From the NCBI RefSeq assembly GCF_000466385.1, contig NZ_KE952845.1, positions 1,824-65,823 on the forward strand: a stretch of 64,000 bases of DNA, written 5' to 3'. The notes under the pieces are model-generated. The model did not search any database. It was given only the letters and a program-made list of their open reading frames with translations, and was not told the DNA's origin. Position numbers and translations under genes: made by a program. Below, piece by piece: positions 6,339 to 17,847 of this stretch; the first letter of the stretch is position 1, and each line of letters starts with the position of its first letter. Origin of the DNA: Aneurinibacillus aneurinilyticus ATCC 12856. Its GTDB lineage: Bacteria; Bacillota; Bacilli; Aneurinibacillales; Aneurinibacillaceae.

Positions 6339-8417
6339 TTATTTTCTACCGGATGCTGCCTCCTGTGAAGGAACGGCGGTTGCCGGGTCATACGGTTTGT
6401 CGGTAGGATCCAGCCCCACGTGCTTTTCGTATGAATCATATATCGCCCGGGCGATTAAACCGGCTGAAGAGCTGCCGTATCCCCCTTCCGGTACGATAAC
6501 GGCGACAGCTAGCTTGGGATTGTCCACTGGTGCGAACGAAACGAATACCCCGTTATTGATTGCTTTGTATTTGCGCCATTTAACTTTTTTGGAGAAATCG
6601 ACAGAATCCGGCACATAGATGTCCTGCTGCGAGGTCCCTGTTTTGGCTGCAACACGGTACGGAAAACCGGCAAACGCGTTACGTGCTGTACCTGAACTGG
6701 CAACCTGGGCCATCCCCTGATGAACAATTCTCCAATACGAATCGGACTCTTTTAACACGCTTAACACTTCGGTTTTGAATGGTCGAACAACATTGCCGTT
6801 GATGTCAACAATGCGATCGACGATTTGGGGCCTTACACGTACGCCTTTATTCGCCATAGTAGCCGTGTATTGCGCCAGTTGCATGGTGGTGTACCGGCCC
6901 TGCTGCCCGAAGGAAGCTTGTACCATAGCGGCAACCGGTCCGTACTCTTTATTCATGACAAGGAAGTCCTCACCGCCGGATGACTCGCCCGGCAAGTCGA
7001 CACCTGTCTTTATTCCAAGACCGAATGCATGCATGTATTTCTGCAACACAGGCACAGCATTCTTCTTATATTTTCTGGCCAGATTATGGCCGACGAGCGC
7101 CATATATGTATTGGAGGACTTCTCAATGGCCATCTGTGGTGTTAATGGACCATAAATATGTCCGCTATCATTGCGAATGACATCTCCCGCGCCACCATAT
7201 TGGTATGAGCCCGTGTCAGAATAATAGTAGGGTGCAGTCCCTTCCGATAAGCCCATTAGAACGGTAGCTGGTTTAATTACTGAGCCGGCGGGAACGAGTG
7301 AAGCCGGATGCTTATACGTTTCCAACTGAGCCGTTTTGCCCGTTTTCGGACGTACGTCATACGGTGCACTGCGGATTGTACCGTTTGTGAAGGAATATTG
7401 GTTGGCCTCATATGTTTCCTGATCAGGGCTGGATGTCCAGATGTTCGGGTCGTATTCAGGATAGCTAACCATAGCGACAATCTTGCCTGTCTTTACTTCC
7501 ATTGCGACCGCATAAGCCGTCTTTGCGTAGGAGGCATTACGGCCGGTCGCACGCAGTTTTGGCAGGAAGTTTTTAATGAAATCGCGTGCTTCCATCTGGA
7601 CGCGCTGATCGATCGTCAGGTACAGGTTATGCCCGCTCTTAGGCGGGGCTTCCGCAATCTGTCCCAGGATGGCTTGCTTGGAGTTAATCTGATAAATCCG
7701 ATACCCATTCTCCCCGCGTAATACTTCTTCATAGCTTCGTTCGATGCCGTCGTAGCCAACCATCTGGTTAGGGAGATACGAGTCTTTACGCTGACGATAG
7801 AATTCGATATTTTGATTATCTGCAACGTTAAACGGCCGAACATAACCGATCGCTTGTACCGCTATGTGCTTGGAATCATATTCACGAATCGGTTTGGTTA
7901 CGACAGATACCCCTTTTAATTCAGTACGGTGTTCCGCCAAATAAGCGATTTCTTCTTCAGATAAATCATATTTTAAGTCCTTCTCAAGGAATTTTTGTGT
8001 TTGACGGGGAACGTCAACAATTTTTCCATCCTTGTAATGATATCCTACGTCCATCTTCTTAAGCAGGTCTTCTTTTGTTGTGTTTTTTAAAATTGTAGAA
8101 AGCCGGGTCGCCAGACTAACAAAGTCCGCTTTTTTCATCCCGTTTTCTTCCTGGAATACAGCCGCGAAAGATGCCCGGCTATGCACGATAAGATTTCCAT
8201 GCTTATCATAAATGCTCCCACGCAGCGCGGGAATTGGAACTTTCTTGTCAGACTTGGAAGAGGCTTCCTGTATGTATGTGTCTCCCTGCACTATTTGAAC
8301 ATAGGCCAGCCTGAAAATGACAATAGCAAATATGGAAAAGACCAGCACGAGGAGAAAATTTAAGCGAGAGCAAATCTGTTTACGCCGTTCAGTCTCTTTT
8401 TTTTCTACGTCGAACAT
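6339..8417 (-). CDS. Class B penicillin-binding protein (PBP2/PbpA-like transpeptidase)
   Basis: A 692-residue monofunctional DD-transpeptidase that cross-links peptidoglycan outside the membrane. A single N-terminal transmembrane segment (about residues 21-40) precedes the class B dimerisation domain, which includes RGSIYDKHGN near residue 66. The transpeptidase domain shows all three active-site motifs: SVIK (379-382), SSN (434-436) and KTG (592-594). Its length and the FGLGIKTGVDLPGESSG region resemble Bacillus PbpA/PbpH, which support elongation and rod shape. The start has GTGAGGT upstream. It is monocistronic or followed only by the terminator shared with lepB. Confidence 0.9.
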   Translation of the reverse strand: MFDVEKKETERRKQICSRLNFLLVLVFSIFAIVIFRLAYVQIVQGDTYIQEASSKSDKKVPIPALRGSIYDKHGNLIVHSRASFAAVFQEENGMKKADFVSLATRLSTILKNTTKEDLLKKMDVGYHYKDGKIVDVPRQTQKFLEKDLKYDLSEEEIAYLAEHRTELKGVSVVTKPIREYDSKHIAVQAIGYVRPFNVADNQNIEFYRQRKDSYLPNQMVGYDGIERSYEEVLRGENGYRIYQINSKQAILGQIAEAPPKSGHNLYLTIDQRVQMEARDFIKNFLPKLRATGRNASYAKTAYAVAMEVKTGKIVAMVSYPEYDPNIWTSSPDQETYEANQYSFTNGTIRSAPYDVRPKTGKTAQLETYKHPASLVPAGSVIKPATVLMGLSEGTAPYYYSDTGSYQYGGAGDVIRNDSGHIYGPLTPQMAIEKSSNTYMALVGHNLARKYKKNAVPVLQKYMHAFGLGIKTGVDLPGESSGGEDFLVMNKEYGPVAAMVQASFGQQGRYTTMQLAQYTATMANKGVRVRPQIVDRIVDINGNVVRPFKTEVLSVLKESDSYWRIVHQGMAQVASSGTARNAFAGFPYRVAAKTGTSQQDIYVPDSVDFSKKVKWRKYKAINNGVFVSFAPVDNPKLAVAVIVPEGGYGSSSAGLIARAIYDSYEKHVGLDPTDKPYDPATAVPSQEAASGRK

Positions 8418-8463
8418 CGTGGTTACCTCACACCTTGAACTATATAGTTTCTTTCTCTTTGTC

Positions 8464-8670
8464 TTATATGCTTACACCGGAAGCGAAAATAATAAGGGCA
8501 AATAAAATATAAATAAGATTAAACATCCACCAAATAAGGGGAGGTTGCTGAAAAAATGCATATTTGTAGGGAAATTGATGCTTATGTGTTTTTTTATTAA
8601 AAGAGAGATGCTTTAACAGTAGCATTCCTAAAACAATGAGGGAAAATTTAACGATATCCAGTAAGAACAT
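8464..8670 (-). CDS. Small membrane protein, unknown
   Basis: Not recognised. The 68-residue product has two hydrophobic segments (residues about 4-20 and 45-64) separated by a basic, aromatic loop with KKTHKHQFPYKYAFF. The start is ATG at 8670, preceded by CAGGTGG; a GTG nine bases earlier is in frame but has no ribosome binding site. It lies upstream of the PBP gene in the same orientation, 46 bases away, so it may be co-transcribed with it. Confidence 0.5.
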   Translation of the reverse strand: MFLLDIVKFSLIVLGMLLLKHLSFNKKTHKHQFPYKYAFFQQPPLIWWMFNLIYILFALIIFASGVSI

Positions 8671-8909
8671 GATTTCCACCTGAAGTATAATTTTCCATGC
8701 ATTTACTATTTTACATGAAATGAGGGTGTTTTGCTATCTTTCAATCTGAGCAATCCCCTTGCCAGTGAAATGGACAAGGAGATTTATCGAATCAGATATA
8801 TATAGAAGGGAGCGAGATGAGGAAGCAAAAAATTTTTAAGGGGGATTGTTACGCCCTCTTATGTTTCGGGAATAATTTGAATAAGTATAATAGGACGGTG
8901 AAAATCAAA

Positions 8910-9803
8910 ATGGATAACATTATAGATAAAGAAAAATTATTGTTAATTTACAACCCGATAGCCGGACAGAAAGTAATAAGTCAGATGGTAGGAGACATTG
9001 CTATATCGCTGCAAGAAAGATGGGATGTTACGCTTAGGCCCACATTGCGTCAAGCGCATGCCGAACAGATTGCATACGAAGAGAGCAATAAGTATAACGT
9101 AGTGGCAGTTGCCGGAGGGGACGGAACTGTCCACGAAGTAGTGAATGGCTTGATGCGCTTGGACAGGTGTCCTGTGCTCAGTATTTTGCCTGCGGGTACG
9201 GCAAATGACATCGCCCGCACGCTGCAAATCCCGTTGGATTTGCTGGAAGCGTGTGAATTTATGAAGCAGGAATTGCCACAGGCCATCGATATCGGATGTT
9301 GTGGCGAGCGGTATTTTGTAAATTTTCTTGGTGTAGGACTTATTTCTACGGTGTCGAATGAAATAAAGAACGAAACGAAAACATATTTAAAGCATTTCAC
9401 TTATTATTTGAAATCACTGCAACACTTACAGGAAGATCAGCTATTTCGGACGGTTATTAGAACAGAGACAGAAACGATCGAAAAGGAAGCGGTTATGGTG
9501 TATATAGCCAATGGAATGTCATTGGCAGGCCTCGAACTGTTTACGGACAATGAAATAAACAGCGGGTATCTTGAGGTGATCGTGGTAGAGAATATCGGGC
9601 TTTCCGAAATTGTTAGTGTTTTGTCGTCTTATTTGCGACATGAGCCGTTTCAGCATGACGCGCTCTCCTGTCATAAAGCGTCCTCATTGACACTTGAATG
9701 CAGTCCTGCACAAATCATCGATACGGATGGAGAAGAGAATGGGAAAACACCGGTTGATGTCAGGCTTTTACCTGGAGCCCTTCGTGTTATTGGAAGAGTA
9801 TAG
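8910..9803 (+). CDS. Diacylglycerol/lipid kinase family protein
   Basis: A 297-residue enzyme of the DagK/YegS lipid kinase family, which phosphorylates diacylglycerol or related lipids with ATP to recycle them into phospholipid synthesis. The catalytic-domain nucleotide motif GGDGTVHEV lies at residues 69-77, and LPAGTANDIAR and the IYNPIAG start are characteristic. The C-terminal beta-sandwich domain follows. The frame remains open to ATG 8817, which also has an AGAAGGGAG site, but that start adds 31 residues without family resemblance. ATG 8910, preceded by AGGACGGTG, fits homologues better. It stands alone between oppositely oriented genes. Confidence 0.85.
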   Translation: MDNIIDKEKLLLIYNPIAGQKVISQMVGDIAISLQERWDVTLRPTLRQAHAEQIAYEESNKYNVVAVAGGDGTVHEVVNGLMRLDRCPVLSILPAGTANDIARTLQIPLDLLEACEFMKQELPQAIDIGCCGERYFVNFLGVGLISTVSNEIKNETKTYLKHFTYYLKSLQHLQEDQLFRTVIRTETETIEKEAVMVYIANGMSLAGLELFTDNEINSGYLEVIVVENIGLSEIVSVLSSYLRHEPFQHDALSCHKASSLTLECSPAQIIDTDGEENGKTPVDVRLLPGALRVIGRV

Positions 9804-9841
9804 GCATGCGATGGGGGGATTTTCTAAATAAAATATAATAT

Positions 9842-9867
9842 GTTTCAATCCTCACCTATGTGGAAAG
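9842..9867 (+). promoter_or_regulatory. Possible sigma-B-like promoter of the YflT-like stress gene
   Basis: GTTTCA and GGAAAG are separated by 14 bases, resembling the general-stress consensus GTTTAA/GGGWAW with two deviations. The gene family downstream is sigma-B controlled in Bacillus subtilis, which is why the match is noted. Confidence 0.3.
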
Positions 9868-9917
9868 GAATACATGTCACCACATTAGAAAAATACGAAA
9901 AGGAGCGAGGATACACA

Positions 9918-10274
9918 ATGAATACAAATTGCAAGGTTCAAGAATATGAGAACACAGTACAGGCGTATCAAGCGGTGAATAGCCTGCAAAACGCAGGATA
10001 TACAAAAGATAATATGTATCTGTTTGCCCATGATAAAAATATTTCTAAAGATTTAACAGATACAACAGATACACAAAACATGGGCGTTAGTGAGAAAGGC
10101 GTAATCGATACGGTAGCTAATATGTTCAAAAGCCGGGGAGATGAGCTGCGCAATGAGTTCAAAAATCTTGGCTTTACCCAGGCGGAAGCCGAGCAGTACG
10201 AGGCTCGTCTTGATCAGGGAAAGGTTCTGCTAGTTGTGAAAGATTATCGTGATAATCTGGACCGTTATCTATAA
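9918..10274 (+). CDS. General stress protein, YflT/GSP17M family
   Basis: A 118-residue soluble protein of the heat-induced stress protein YflT family (general stress protein 17M). These proteins accumulate under stress; their biochemical role is unknown. The fold starts with the typical KVQEYENTVQAYQAVNSL helix and carries YTKDNMYLFAHD, which matches the family's flavour of a ferredoxin-like domain. The C-terminus has EAEQYEARLDQGKVLLVV. ATG 9918 follows AAAAGGAGCGAGG and gives the normal family length; the open frame back to 9840 is not supported. Transcribed alone. Confidence 0.8.
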   Translation: MNTNCKVQEYENTVQAYQAVNSLQNAGYTKDNMYLFAHDKNISKDLTDTTDTQNMGVSEKGVIDTVANMFKSRGDELRNEFKNLGFTQAEAEQYEARLDQGKVLLVVKDYRDNLDRYL

Positions 10275-10309
10275 GGAAAAATTTTCGGGATATGGATTTT
10301 GACAAAGGA

Positions 10310-10346
10310 AAAAGTGGTAAGCCTTATTCATGAGGCTTACCACTTT
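10310..10346. terminator. Bidirectional terminator
   Basis: Perfect arms AAAAGTGGTAAGCCT and AGGCTTACCACTTTT around an 8-base loop, between converging genes. Confidence 0.85.
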
Positions 10347-10355
10347 TGTACGTTC

Positions 10356-10958
10356 TTATTTTCGTTTAACTGAGGTGAGCTGCGTTTCCACCCTTTTGCC
10401 GACAAACCAAAGCAAAAAAATAGCGAGAAGCACAACAAGCAGCTTCCACGGTTGCTCAATAAAGGACATAAAGTCGTGCCCGATAAACGAAATGATAAAA
10501 ATCATAATCGCTTTACCAAGCATAATAGCAGCCATGAAGTGACTGGTTGGAATGTTGGAAAGACCAGCCACTACATTTACGAGCGAAGAAGGTGTGAACG
10601 GGAAGCAGGAAAACAGAAAAATGGCGCTGAATCCATGCCGGTTCATCCAATTCATCGCTTCGTTCACCTTCGGATGACGGGTGAGGAAGTTCAGGAAGCG
10701 GTGCTGTCCAAGCTTACGGCATAGCAAGAATACGGTGCCTGCACCGAGACAGACTCCGACCCAGGAATATAAAAACCCGAGCCATAAGCCGTATGCAGCG
10801 GCGTTGCCCGCGACGATGGCTATCAATGGCAACGGCGGGAAGAACGCTTCGATAAACGGCATGAAAATACCTGGAAACGGCCCGAATGATTCATATTTGG
10901 CAAGCAACATTAATAGATTTTCTTCGGAAAAATAGGCTTTTAACTCTGTCCAGTTCAT
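10356..10958 (-). CDS. TVP38/TMEM64 family membrane protein
   Basis: A 200-residue membrane protein of the TVP38/TMEM64 (SNARE-associated/DedA-like, VTT domain) family. The segment GPFPGIFMPFIEAFFPPLPLIAIVAGNAAAYG near residues 27-58 is the characteristic re-entrant region, and FSCFPFTPSSLVNVVAGLS is the second conserved repeat. The wider superfamily includes lipid scramblases and flippases. The role in this organism is inferred to be membrane lipid homeostasis. It is four bases downstream of the esterase gene on the same strand, so the two form an operon. Confidence 0.82.
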   Translation of the reverse strand: MNWTELKAYFSEENLLMLLAKYESFGPFPGIFMPFIEAFFPPLPLIAIVAGNAAAYGLWLGFLYSWVGVCLGAGTVFLLCRKLGQHRFLNFLTRHPKVNEAMNWMNRHGFSAIFLFSCFPFTPSSLVNVVAGLSNIPTSHFMAAIMLGKAIMIFIISFIGHDFMSFIEQPWKLLVVLLAIFLLWFVGKRVETQLTSVKRK

Positions 10959-10962
10959 ATTT

Positions 10963-11682
10963 TCATTTTACCCCAAAAAAGAAGGAAAGTGCATCAGGAA
11001 GTTGATTTTGCCAAAATCCCCAATCATGGCCGCCTTCTTTTTCGGTATATGTAACAAAAGCCTGGCGCTGCTCGAGCAATTGCTTCATTTCACGGTTATA
11101 GCTGAGAAAATCGGCGGTTTTATCTCCGACAGGTACTGCTGTTTCCTGCAAACCGACAAGCATATAGATGGTGAGGTGCGGAAGCTTAGGCTTGCGCAGC
11201 ACGCCTTTCATTACTTCCGGATAGAACGCTCCAGAAAGAGAGAGAACTTTGTTGAATAAATCAGGTCTGTCCAACGCAAGATCAAGACTTACGGTTCCGC
11301 CAAGTGAATCGCCGACAAGTACACGTTCGCTTACGAGGAATTCTTGCTCGACTGCGGGTATGATTTCTTCCAGAAAAAAGGATTTGTAAATATGATTTCG
11401 GCTGCGCCCGGTTCCGTATTCTTCTGTTCGATTTTCACGTGAAACTGTAACAGCTACTATGATGAATGGTAACAGTTTGTTCTTGAGAATCATTTCCTGA
11501 GCGATGGTTGCTCCTCTGCCAAAGTTGAGGAACTGTTCGCCGTCCTGAGCGTACAGTACGGGATAGGCCTGGTTCGAATCATAGTTCGGCGGCAGGTACA
11601 CTTTGTAGGAGCGTGTTTCTTTTAGGTACGCGCTCTCAAGCTCACGGCGCAGGATGGTCCGCTTGCGCAATTTCTCGTCCAT
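10963..11682 (-). CDS. Putative esterase, alpha/beta hydrolase (enterochelin-esterase-like)
   Basis: A 239-residue alpha/beta hydrolase of the Esterase_D/Fes-like family. The nucleophile elbow GDSLGG (Ser near residue 125) is followed by a late His in GGHDWGFW, completing the catalytic triad with an acidic residue between. The start region with YKVYLPPNYD and YPVLYAQDGEQFL is typical. Family members hydrolyse siderophore esters, formylglutathione or other acyl esters; no siderophore genes are nearby, so the substrate is open. It precedes the TVP38 gene in a two-gene operon. Confidence 0.8.
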   Translation of the reverse strand: MDEKLRKRTILRRELESAYLKETRSYKVYLPPNYDSNQAYPVLYAQDGEQFLNFGRGATIAQEMILKNKLLPFIIVAVTVSRENRTEEYGTGRSRNHIYKSFFLEEIIPAVEQEFLVSERVLVGDSLGGTVSLDLALDRPDLFNKVLSLSGAFYPEVMKGVLRKPKLPHLTIYMLVGLQETAVPVGDKTADFLSYNREMKQLLEQRQAFVTYTEKEGGHDWGFWQNQLPDALSFFFGVK

Positions 11683-11721
11683 TTTGAATCAATCCTCCGT
11701 GTTTTTTATATGTATGAGTGA

Positions 11722-12927
<1,206 letters not shown>

Positions 12928-12930
12928 GCC

Positions 12931-13911
12931 ATGGCACAAATGACCATGATCCAAGCCATTACAGACGCACTGCGTACAGAAATGAAAGCTGATCCGAACG
13001 TACTCGTGTTCGGTGAAGACGTAGGGGTGAACGGTGGGGTATTCCGCGCAACGGACGGACTTCAGAAAGAGTTCGGCGAAGAGCGTGTATTCGATACGCC
13101 GCTTGCGGAATCCGCTATCGGCGGCATGGCAGTCGGCCTTGGCCTGCAAGGCTTCCGTCCGGTTGCCGAAATCCAGTTCTTCGGTTTTGTATTTGAGACG
13201 TTTGATGCGGTTGCATCCCAGGCAGCGCGTATGCGCTACCGCTCTGGTGGACGCTATAACTCTCCAATCGTATTCCGCGCGCCGTTTGGCGGTGGCGTGA
13301 AAACGCCGGAATTGCATGCTGACAGCTTAGAGGGGCTGTTCCTGCAAACGCCAGGTGTAAAAGTAGTTATTCCGTCCAATCCGTACGATGCGAAAGGACT
13401 TCTCATTTCCGCTATTCGCGACAATGATCCGGTTATCTTCCTTGAGCATATGAAGCTATACCGTTCTTTCCGCGGTGAAGTACCAGAAGAATCGTACACA
13501 GTTCCGTTAGGTAAAGCGAATGTAGTAAAAGAAGGAAAAGATGTGACCATCGTTACGTATGGCGCTATGGTACAAACATCCTTGAAAGCGGCCGAACAAA
13601 TTGAAAAAGAACGTAATGTATCGGTTGAGGTTATCGACCTGCGTACCATCAATCCGATTGATACGGAAACAATTATTGCCTCCGTTGAAAAAACCAATCG
13701 TGTCGTTGTTGTACAGGAAGCACAAAAACAAGCGGGTGTGGCGGCTGAAGTCATCGCTCAAATCAACGAAAAGGCTATCCTCTCTCTGGAGGCTCCGGTC
13801 GTGCGCGTAACGTCTCCGGATACAGTGTTCCCATTTGCGGCAGCGGAAGATGTATGGTTGCCGGATCCGTCCCGTGTCATCGAAGGTATGAAGAAAGTGC
13901 TCGATTTCTAA
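12931..13911 (+). CDS. pdhB: Pyruvate dehydrogenase E1 component, beta subunit
   Basis: A 326-residue E1 beta subunit that completes the thiamine-binding site with E1 alpha. It begins [14 protein letters not shown], has [14 protein letters not shown] near residue 29 and the C-terminal transketolase domain with [14 protein letters not shown]. Length and order of motifs are normal for the family. It starts three bases after the pdhA stop, with AAGGAG inside the end of pdhA, so translation is coupled. It is followed by a 51-base gap that carries the ribosome binding site of pdhC. Confidence 0.94.
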   Translation: MAQMTMIQAITDALRTEMKADPNVLVFGEDVGVNGGVFRATDGLQKEFGEERVFDTPLAESAIGGMAVGLGLQGFRPVAEIQFFGFVFETFDAVASQAARMRYRSGGRYNSPIVFRAPFGGGVKTPELHADSLEGLFLQTPGVKVVIPSNPYDAKGLLISAIRDNDPVIFLEHMKLYRSFRGEVPEESYTVPLGKANVVKEGKDVTIVTYGAMVQTSLKAAEQIEKERNVSVEVIDLRTINPIDTETIIASVEKTNRVVVVQEAQKQAGVAAEVIAQINEKAILSLEAPVVRVTSPDTVFPFAAAEDVWLPDPSRVIEGMKKVLDF

Positions 13912-13962
13912 ATCGACCCTTCGATATTATTCGCAACAATACTTAAAGAGGAGGTCCCATCT

Positions 13963-15315
13963 ATGGCGTTCCAGTTCAAGATGCCGGATATTGGTGAAGG
14001 CATCCACGAAGGCGAAATCGTTAAGTGGCATATTAAAGAAGGCGATCAAGTCGAAGAAGACCAGATCATTATGGAAGTACAAAATGACAAGGCGGTTGTA
14101 GAGATTCCCTCTCCCGTAAACGGAAAAGTGCTCGCTATTAAAGTGGACGAAGGAACGGTAGCCGTCGTCGGTGACGTACTCGTCGAATTCGATGCAGAGG
14201 GTGCTGCAGCATCTGAAGGCGCATACGAGCCGCAGAGCGAGACGGCAGATGCTACCGGACGCGATGTAGGAGAAGAGCTGAAAGAGAAATCCGAGCAGGC
14301 GGACGTAGAAAAAACACCGCTAACGCAAGGCCAGGCTCCTGTGCAGCAGAAGGCTGAGCCAGTGGATGAGAACAAGCGCGTATATGCAACACCGGCTGTA
14401 CGTAAGCTGGCTCGCGAACGCGGCATCGATATTCGTCAGGTACAAGCTACAGGTAAAAATGGCCGTGTAACCCGCGAAGACGTAGAGCAATTTGCACAAG
14501 GCGGCGGCAAAGCCCAGGCAGCAGCACCGCAAGCAGAGCAAACACAACAGGTGGCTCAGACAGCAGGCGAGCAAAAACAGGCTCCAGCAGCAGTACAAGC
14601 AGCGTCTGGTGGACTTGAAGAACGTAAGCCGCTTAAAGGTATCCGCAAAGCCATTGCAACCGCAATGACGAAATCGATGTATACCGCGCCGCATGTAACC
14701 ATTATGGATGAAGTGGATGTAACCAAGCTAGTAGAAATGCGCACTCGCTTCAAGCCGATTGCGGAGAAAAAAGAAGTGAAGCTGACATACTTGCCGTTCA
14801 TTGTTAAGGCTGCTATCGCAGGTCTGCGAGAGTTCCCGGAACTGAATGCAAGCATCGATGACGAGAATAACGAAATTATATTGAAGAAATACTACAATAT
14901 CGGTATTGCAGCTGCAACAGATGAAGGATTGCTTGTGCCGGTTATCAAGGATGCGGACCGTAAACCGCTGTGGAAAATTGCGGGCGAAATTTCCGAGCTG
15001 GCCACTAAAGCGCGCGAACGAAAAGCTTCTTCTGATGAGTTGAAAGGAAGTACATTCTCTATTACGAACATTGGTTCTGCAGGGGGCATGTTCTTTACTC
15101 CGGTTATTAACTATCCGGAAGTGGCGATCCTTGGCGTAGGACGCATCGCGAAGAAGCCGGTTGTGAATGAAAATGATGAAATCGTAGCTGCACCTGTTAT
15201 GGCGCTGTCCTTAAGCTTTGATCACCGCCTTATCGATGGTGAGATGGCGCAATTGTATATGAACTATATTAAAGGCCTGCTGCAAAATCCGGAAATGCTT
15301 GTCATGGAGGTGTAA
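13963..15315 (+). CDS. pdhC: Dihydrolipoamide acetyltransferase (E2)
   Basis: A 450-residue E2 core subunit that transfers the acetyl group from lipoamide to CoA. Domains in order: one lipoyl domain (residues 1-80, modified lysine Lys43 in QNDKAVVEI), an acidic/Ala-rich linker, the peripheral subunit-binding domain (about 140-175, with [15 protein letters not shown]), a second Gln/Ala-rich linker, and the catalytic domain. The active-site motif DHRLIDG holds His421 and Asp425. A single lipoyl domain is usual for Gram-positive E2. GAGGAGG precedes the ATG. It ends three bases before pdhD. Confidence 0.94.
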   Translation: MAFQFKMPDIGEGIHEGEIVKWHIKEGDQVEEDQIIMEVQNDKAVVEIPSPVNGKVLAIKVDEGTVAVVGDVLVEFDAEGAAASEGAYEPQSETADATGRDVGEELKEKSEQADVEKTPLTQGQAPVQQKAEPVDENKRVYATPAVRKLARERGIDIRQVQATGKNGRVTREDVEQFAQGGGKAQAAAPQAEQTQQVAQTAGEQKQAPAAVQAASGGLEERKPLKGIRKAIATAMTKSMYTAPHVTIMDEVDVTKLVEMRTRFKPIAEKKEVKLTYLPFIVKAAIAGLREFPELNASIDDENNEIILKKYYNIGIAAATDEGLLVPVIKDADRKPLWKIAGEISELATKARERKASSDELKGSTFSITNIGSAGGMFFTPVINYPEVAILGVGRIAKKPVVNENDEIVAAPVMALSLSFDHRLIDGEMAQLYMNYIKGLLQNPEMLVMEV

Positions 15316-15318
15316 TAC

Positions 15319-16731
15319 ATGGTAGTAGGTGAATTTACAACAGAGCTTGATGTGCTGGTGATTGGTGCTGGACCGGGTGGATATGTGGCGGCAATTCGTG
15401 CTGCCCAGCTTGGCAAGAAGGTAGCGATCGTGGATAAGGCAGAAGTCGGCGGCGTATGCCTTAACCGTGGCTGCATTCCGTCCAAGTCGCTTATCTCTGC
15501 CGCCAAGCAGTATGAACAGGCGAAAGAGGGAAGCAGCATCGGTATTAACGTCGAAGGTGTATCCGTCGACATGAAAAAAGTACAGGAGTGGAAGCAAAGC
15601 GTTGTCAATAAATTGACAGGCGGTGTTGGAACGCTTCTTAAAGGAAACGGTGTAGAAGTGATTCCGGGCGAGGCGCTTTTTGTAAGCGAGAATGAGGTGC
15701 GCGTGTTCCATGGTTATGAAGTGAACCGCTACCGTTTTAACCATTGCATTATCGCAACAGGCTCCCGTCCGATCGAGATTCCGGCCTTGCCTTTCAGCGA
15801 GCGCATTCTTTCTTCGACCGAAGCATTGGAATTGGATCATATTCCAGAGCAAATGCTCGTTGTTGGCGGCGGCTATATCGGTATCGAGCTCGGCACTGTG
15901 TTCGCAAAGCTGGGTGCGAAAGTGACTGTGCTTGAAGGCGCGGCCAATATTCTGCCTGGTTTCGAGAAGCCAATGGTACAAATGGTACGCAAAAAGCTGA
16001 AGAAGCTAGGTGTAGAAATCCATACCGAGGCGATGGCGCAATCGAGTGAAGTAACGGAAAATGGCGTAAAGGTAACAGCAAAAATTAAAGATAAGGAAGA
16101 AGTATTCGAGGCGGATTATTGTCTGGTAACGGTGGGACGCCGTCCGAATACGGATGAACTAGGGTTAGAAGCCATCGAGATGAAGCTGACGGACCGTGGA
16201 CTTATCGAGGTTGATAAGCAGTGTAAAACGAGCGTGCCGAATATTTATGCGATTGGTGATGTTGTGGCTGGTCCTGCTCTGGCACACAAAGCGTCATACG
16301 AAGGTAAAGTAGCAGCGGAAGTGATTGCTGGTGAACCAAGCGAAATCGACTATATGGCAATCCCGGCGGTTGTGTTCTCCGATCCAGAGATGGCTACTGT
16401 CGGCTTGACGGAAGAGCAGGCGAAAGAAGAAGGATTCAAGGTGAAAACGGGTCGCTTCTCCTTTGCGGCAAATGGCCGTGCGTTGAGTGTTAATGAAACA
16501 GACGGTTTCGTGAAAGTTGTAGCAAACGAAGAGGATGGACGAGTGCTTGGAGTGCAAATTGTCGGTCCAGAAGCATCTGATCTTATTGCAGAAGCCGGCC
16601 TTGCTATCGAGATGGGCGCAACGCTAGAAGACATCGCGTTAACCATCCATGCGCATCCGACGTTATCCGAAGTAACGATGGAGGCGGCAGAAGCGGCTCT
16701 TGGACACGGTATTCATTCATTGTCCAAGTAA
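15319..16731 (+). CDS. pdhD: Dihydrolipoamide dehydrogenase (E3)
   Basis: A 470-residue FAD flavoprotein that reoxidises dihydrolipoamide with NAD+. The FAD-binding GAGPGG motif is near residue 17, the redox-active disulfide is Cys47-Cys52 in [13 protein letters not shown], the NAD-binding motif GGGYIGIE is near residue 180, and the catalytic HPTLSE is near the C-terminus. It is the last gene of the pdh operon, is preceded by TGGAGGTG inside the end of pdhC, and is followed by a strong terminator. It may also serve other 2-oxoacid dehydrogenases or glycine cleavage. Confidence 0.95.
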   Translation: MVVGEFTTELDVLVIGAGPGGYVAAIRAAQLGKKVAIVDKAEVGGVCLNRGCIPSKSLISAAKQYEQAKEGSSIGINVEGVSVDMKKVQEWKQSVVNKLTGGVGTLLKGNGVEVIPGEALFVSENEVRVFHGYEVNRYRFNHCIIATGSRPIEIPALPFSERILSSTEALELDHIPEQMLVVGGGYIGIELGTVFAKLGAKVTVLEGAANILPGFEKPMVQMVRKKLKKLGVEIHTEAMAQSSEVTENGVKVTAKIKDKEEVFEADYCLVTVGRRPNTDELGLEAIEMKLTDRGLIEVDKQCKTSVPNIYAIGDVVAGPALAHKASYEGKVAAEVIAGEPSEIDYMAIPAVVFSDPEMATVGLTEEQAKEEGFKVKTGRFSFAANGRALSVNETDGFVKVVANEEDGRVLGVQIVGPEASDLIAEAGLAIEMGATLEDIALTIHAHPTLSEVTMEAAEAALGHGIHSLSK

Positions 16732-16744
16732 TGTTTGGTGGGCA

Positions 16745-16787
16745 GAAAAAAGGCAGACGGAATATCAATTCCGGCCTGCCTTTTTTT
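16745..16787. terminator. Terminator of the pdh operon
   Basis: Stem with arms AAAAAAGGCAG and CTGCCTTTTTT and an inner GGAAT/ATTCC helix. The A and T runs on both sides also make it usable by the converging chemoreceptor gene. Confidence 0.8.
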
Positions 16788-16805
16788 GTAGGAAAGGAAT
16801 GGATG

Positions 16806-17687
16806 TTACACATCTGAAGCTTTGCGTTGGATGAGAGATTCGGATACTTCTGCGACTTTCCTTGAGTTTTCTTCAAGTGAAGCCATTGATGCGCTGATTT
16901 GCTCAGTGGCAGCTGCTTGTTGTTGAGCTAAAATGTCGAGGTTTTTGACTTCCTTTACGATTTCTTCAATGGTGCCTGACATTTCCATGAGATTTTTCGA
17001 GATTTCCTCTACATTGTCTCGTGTGCTCGAAGCAAGTTTGCGTACCTCGTCGGCAACGACGGCAAAGCCACGACCCGCATCGCCTGCACGCGCTGCTTCG
17101 ATTGCAGCATTCAGGGCGAGGAGGTTGGTTTGATCGGCAACTTGTTTAATCAGGTTGATGACCTTGCCTACTGTGCTTAGTGCGTTCTGGGCCTTTTGCG
17201 AGTTAACCGATAGAGCACTTACCGCATCCGCCATACCTGTAGCACCGGCAGCGATGTCCTCAGTGGCCTGTGTCGTCTGCTCAGATGTTTGCATCAATTC
17301 TGATGCCATATTTTTAAGCATTTCCTGCTTTTGAATGGGAGTAGAGACTGCGAGGGCTCCGATAAGTCGGCGCTGCTCATCAAACAGAGGAATGCTTGTG
17401 GCCGAGTATCCGAAGCCAAACGCTGATTCCTGATGATCAACAGTGCGGCTGACTTTGCGCTTTTGCTCCAGCGAGCGTCGAAGCGCTGTATTTTCGGGAA
17501 GGCTGCTTCCTTCTCTGAAGCCAAATTTAATATGCTTGCCTTCCCAGTATCCGATAATTTTTTCTGTATCGGAAAGAACAAGCGTACTTTCTTCATTAAG
17601 CATGTCATAAAAATAACGGCAGGATTTTTTTAATGAATCCCACTCGTCATGAAGATGCGATGTTTGGTCTTTTGCGATTTCCGTCAT
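16806..17687 (-). CDS. Soluble methyl-accepting chemotaxis protein
   Basis: A 293-residue receptor without any transmembrane segment. The N-terminal 110 residues form a short sensor of the type seen in YfmS-like receptors, with a [20 protein letters not shown] stretch that resembles GAF/PAS-type small-ligand sensors. The C-terminal coiled coil contains the highly conserved signalling hairpin, including [22 protein letters not shown]. That hairpin docks CheA/CheW. It is shorter than full MCPs and would act in the cytoplasm. ATG 17687 is preferred; an in-frame GTG at 17699 lies too close to AGGAG. No other chemotaxis gene is nearby. Confidence 0.85.
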   Translation of the reverse strand: MTEIAKDQTSHLHDEWDSLKKSCRYFYDMLNEESTLVLSDTEKIIGYWEGKHIKFGFREGSSLPENTALRRSLEQKRKVSRTVDHQESAFGFGYSATSIPLFDEQRRLIGALAVSTPIQKQEMLKNMASELMQTSEQTTQATEDIAAGATGMADAVSALSVNSQKAQNALSTVGKVINLIKQVADQTNLLALNAAIEAARAGDAGRGFAVVADEVRKLASSTRDNVEEISKNLMEMSGTIEEIVKEVKNLDILAQQQAAATEQISASMASLEENSRKVAEVSESLIQRKASDV

Positions 17688-17847
17688 TATTGGGAACACG
17701 CTCCTATTCGATAAGAAATGGTATCTTTTTCATTAGTATTTTCTACTCTTTTCATCATAAACCAAAACCTTACATAAGAGAATATGGAATTAGATAAAGA
17801 GTTTGTTTATAAGTATAAAGTCTTATTCATTTCTTTTAGGAGGCTAT

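Noticed and set aside
9840-9917. Upstream extension of the YflT-like protein
   Set aside because: The ribosome binding site and homologous start are at 9918.
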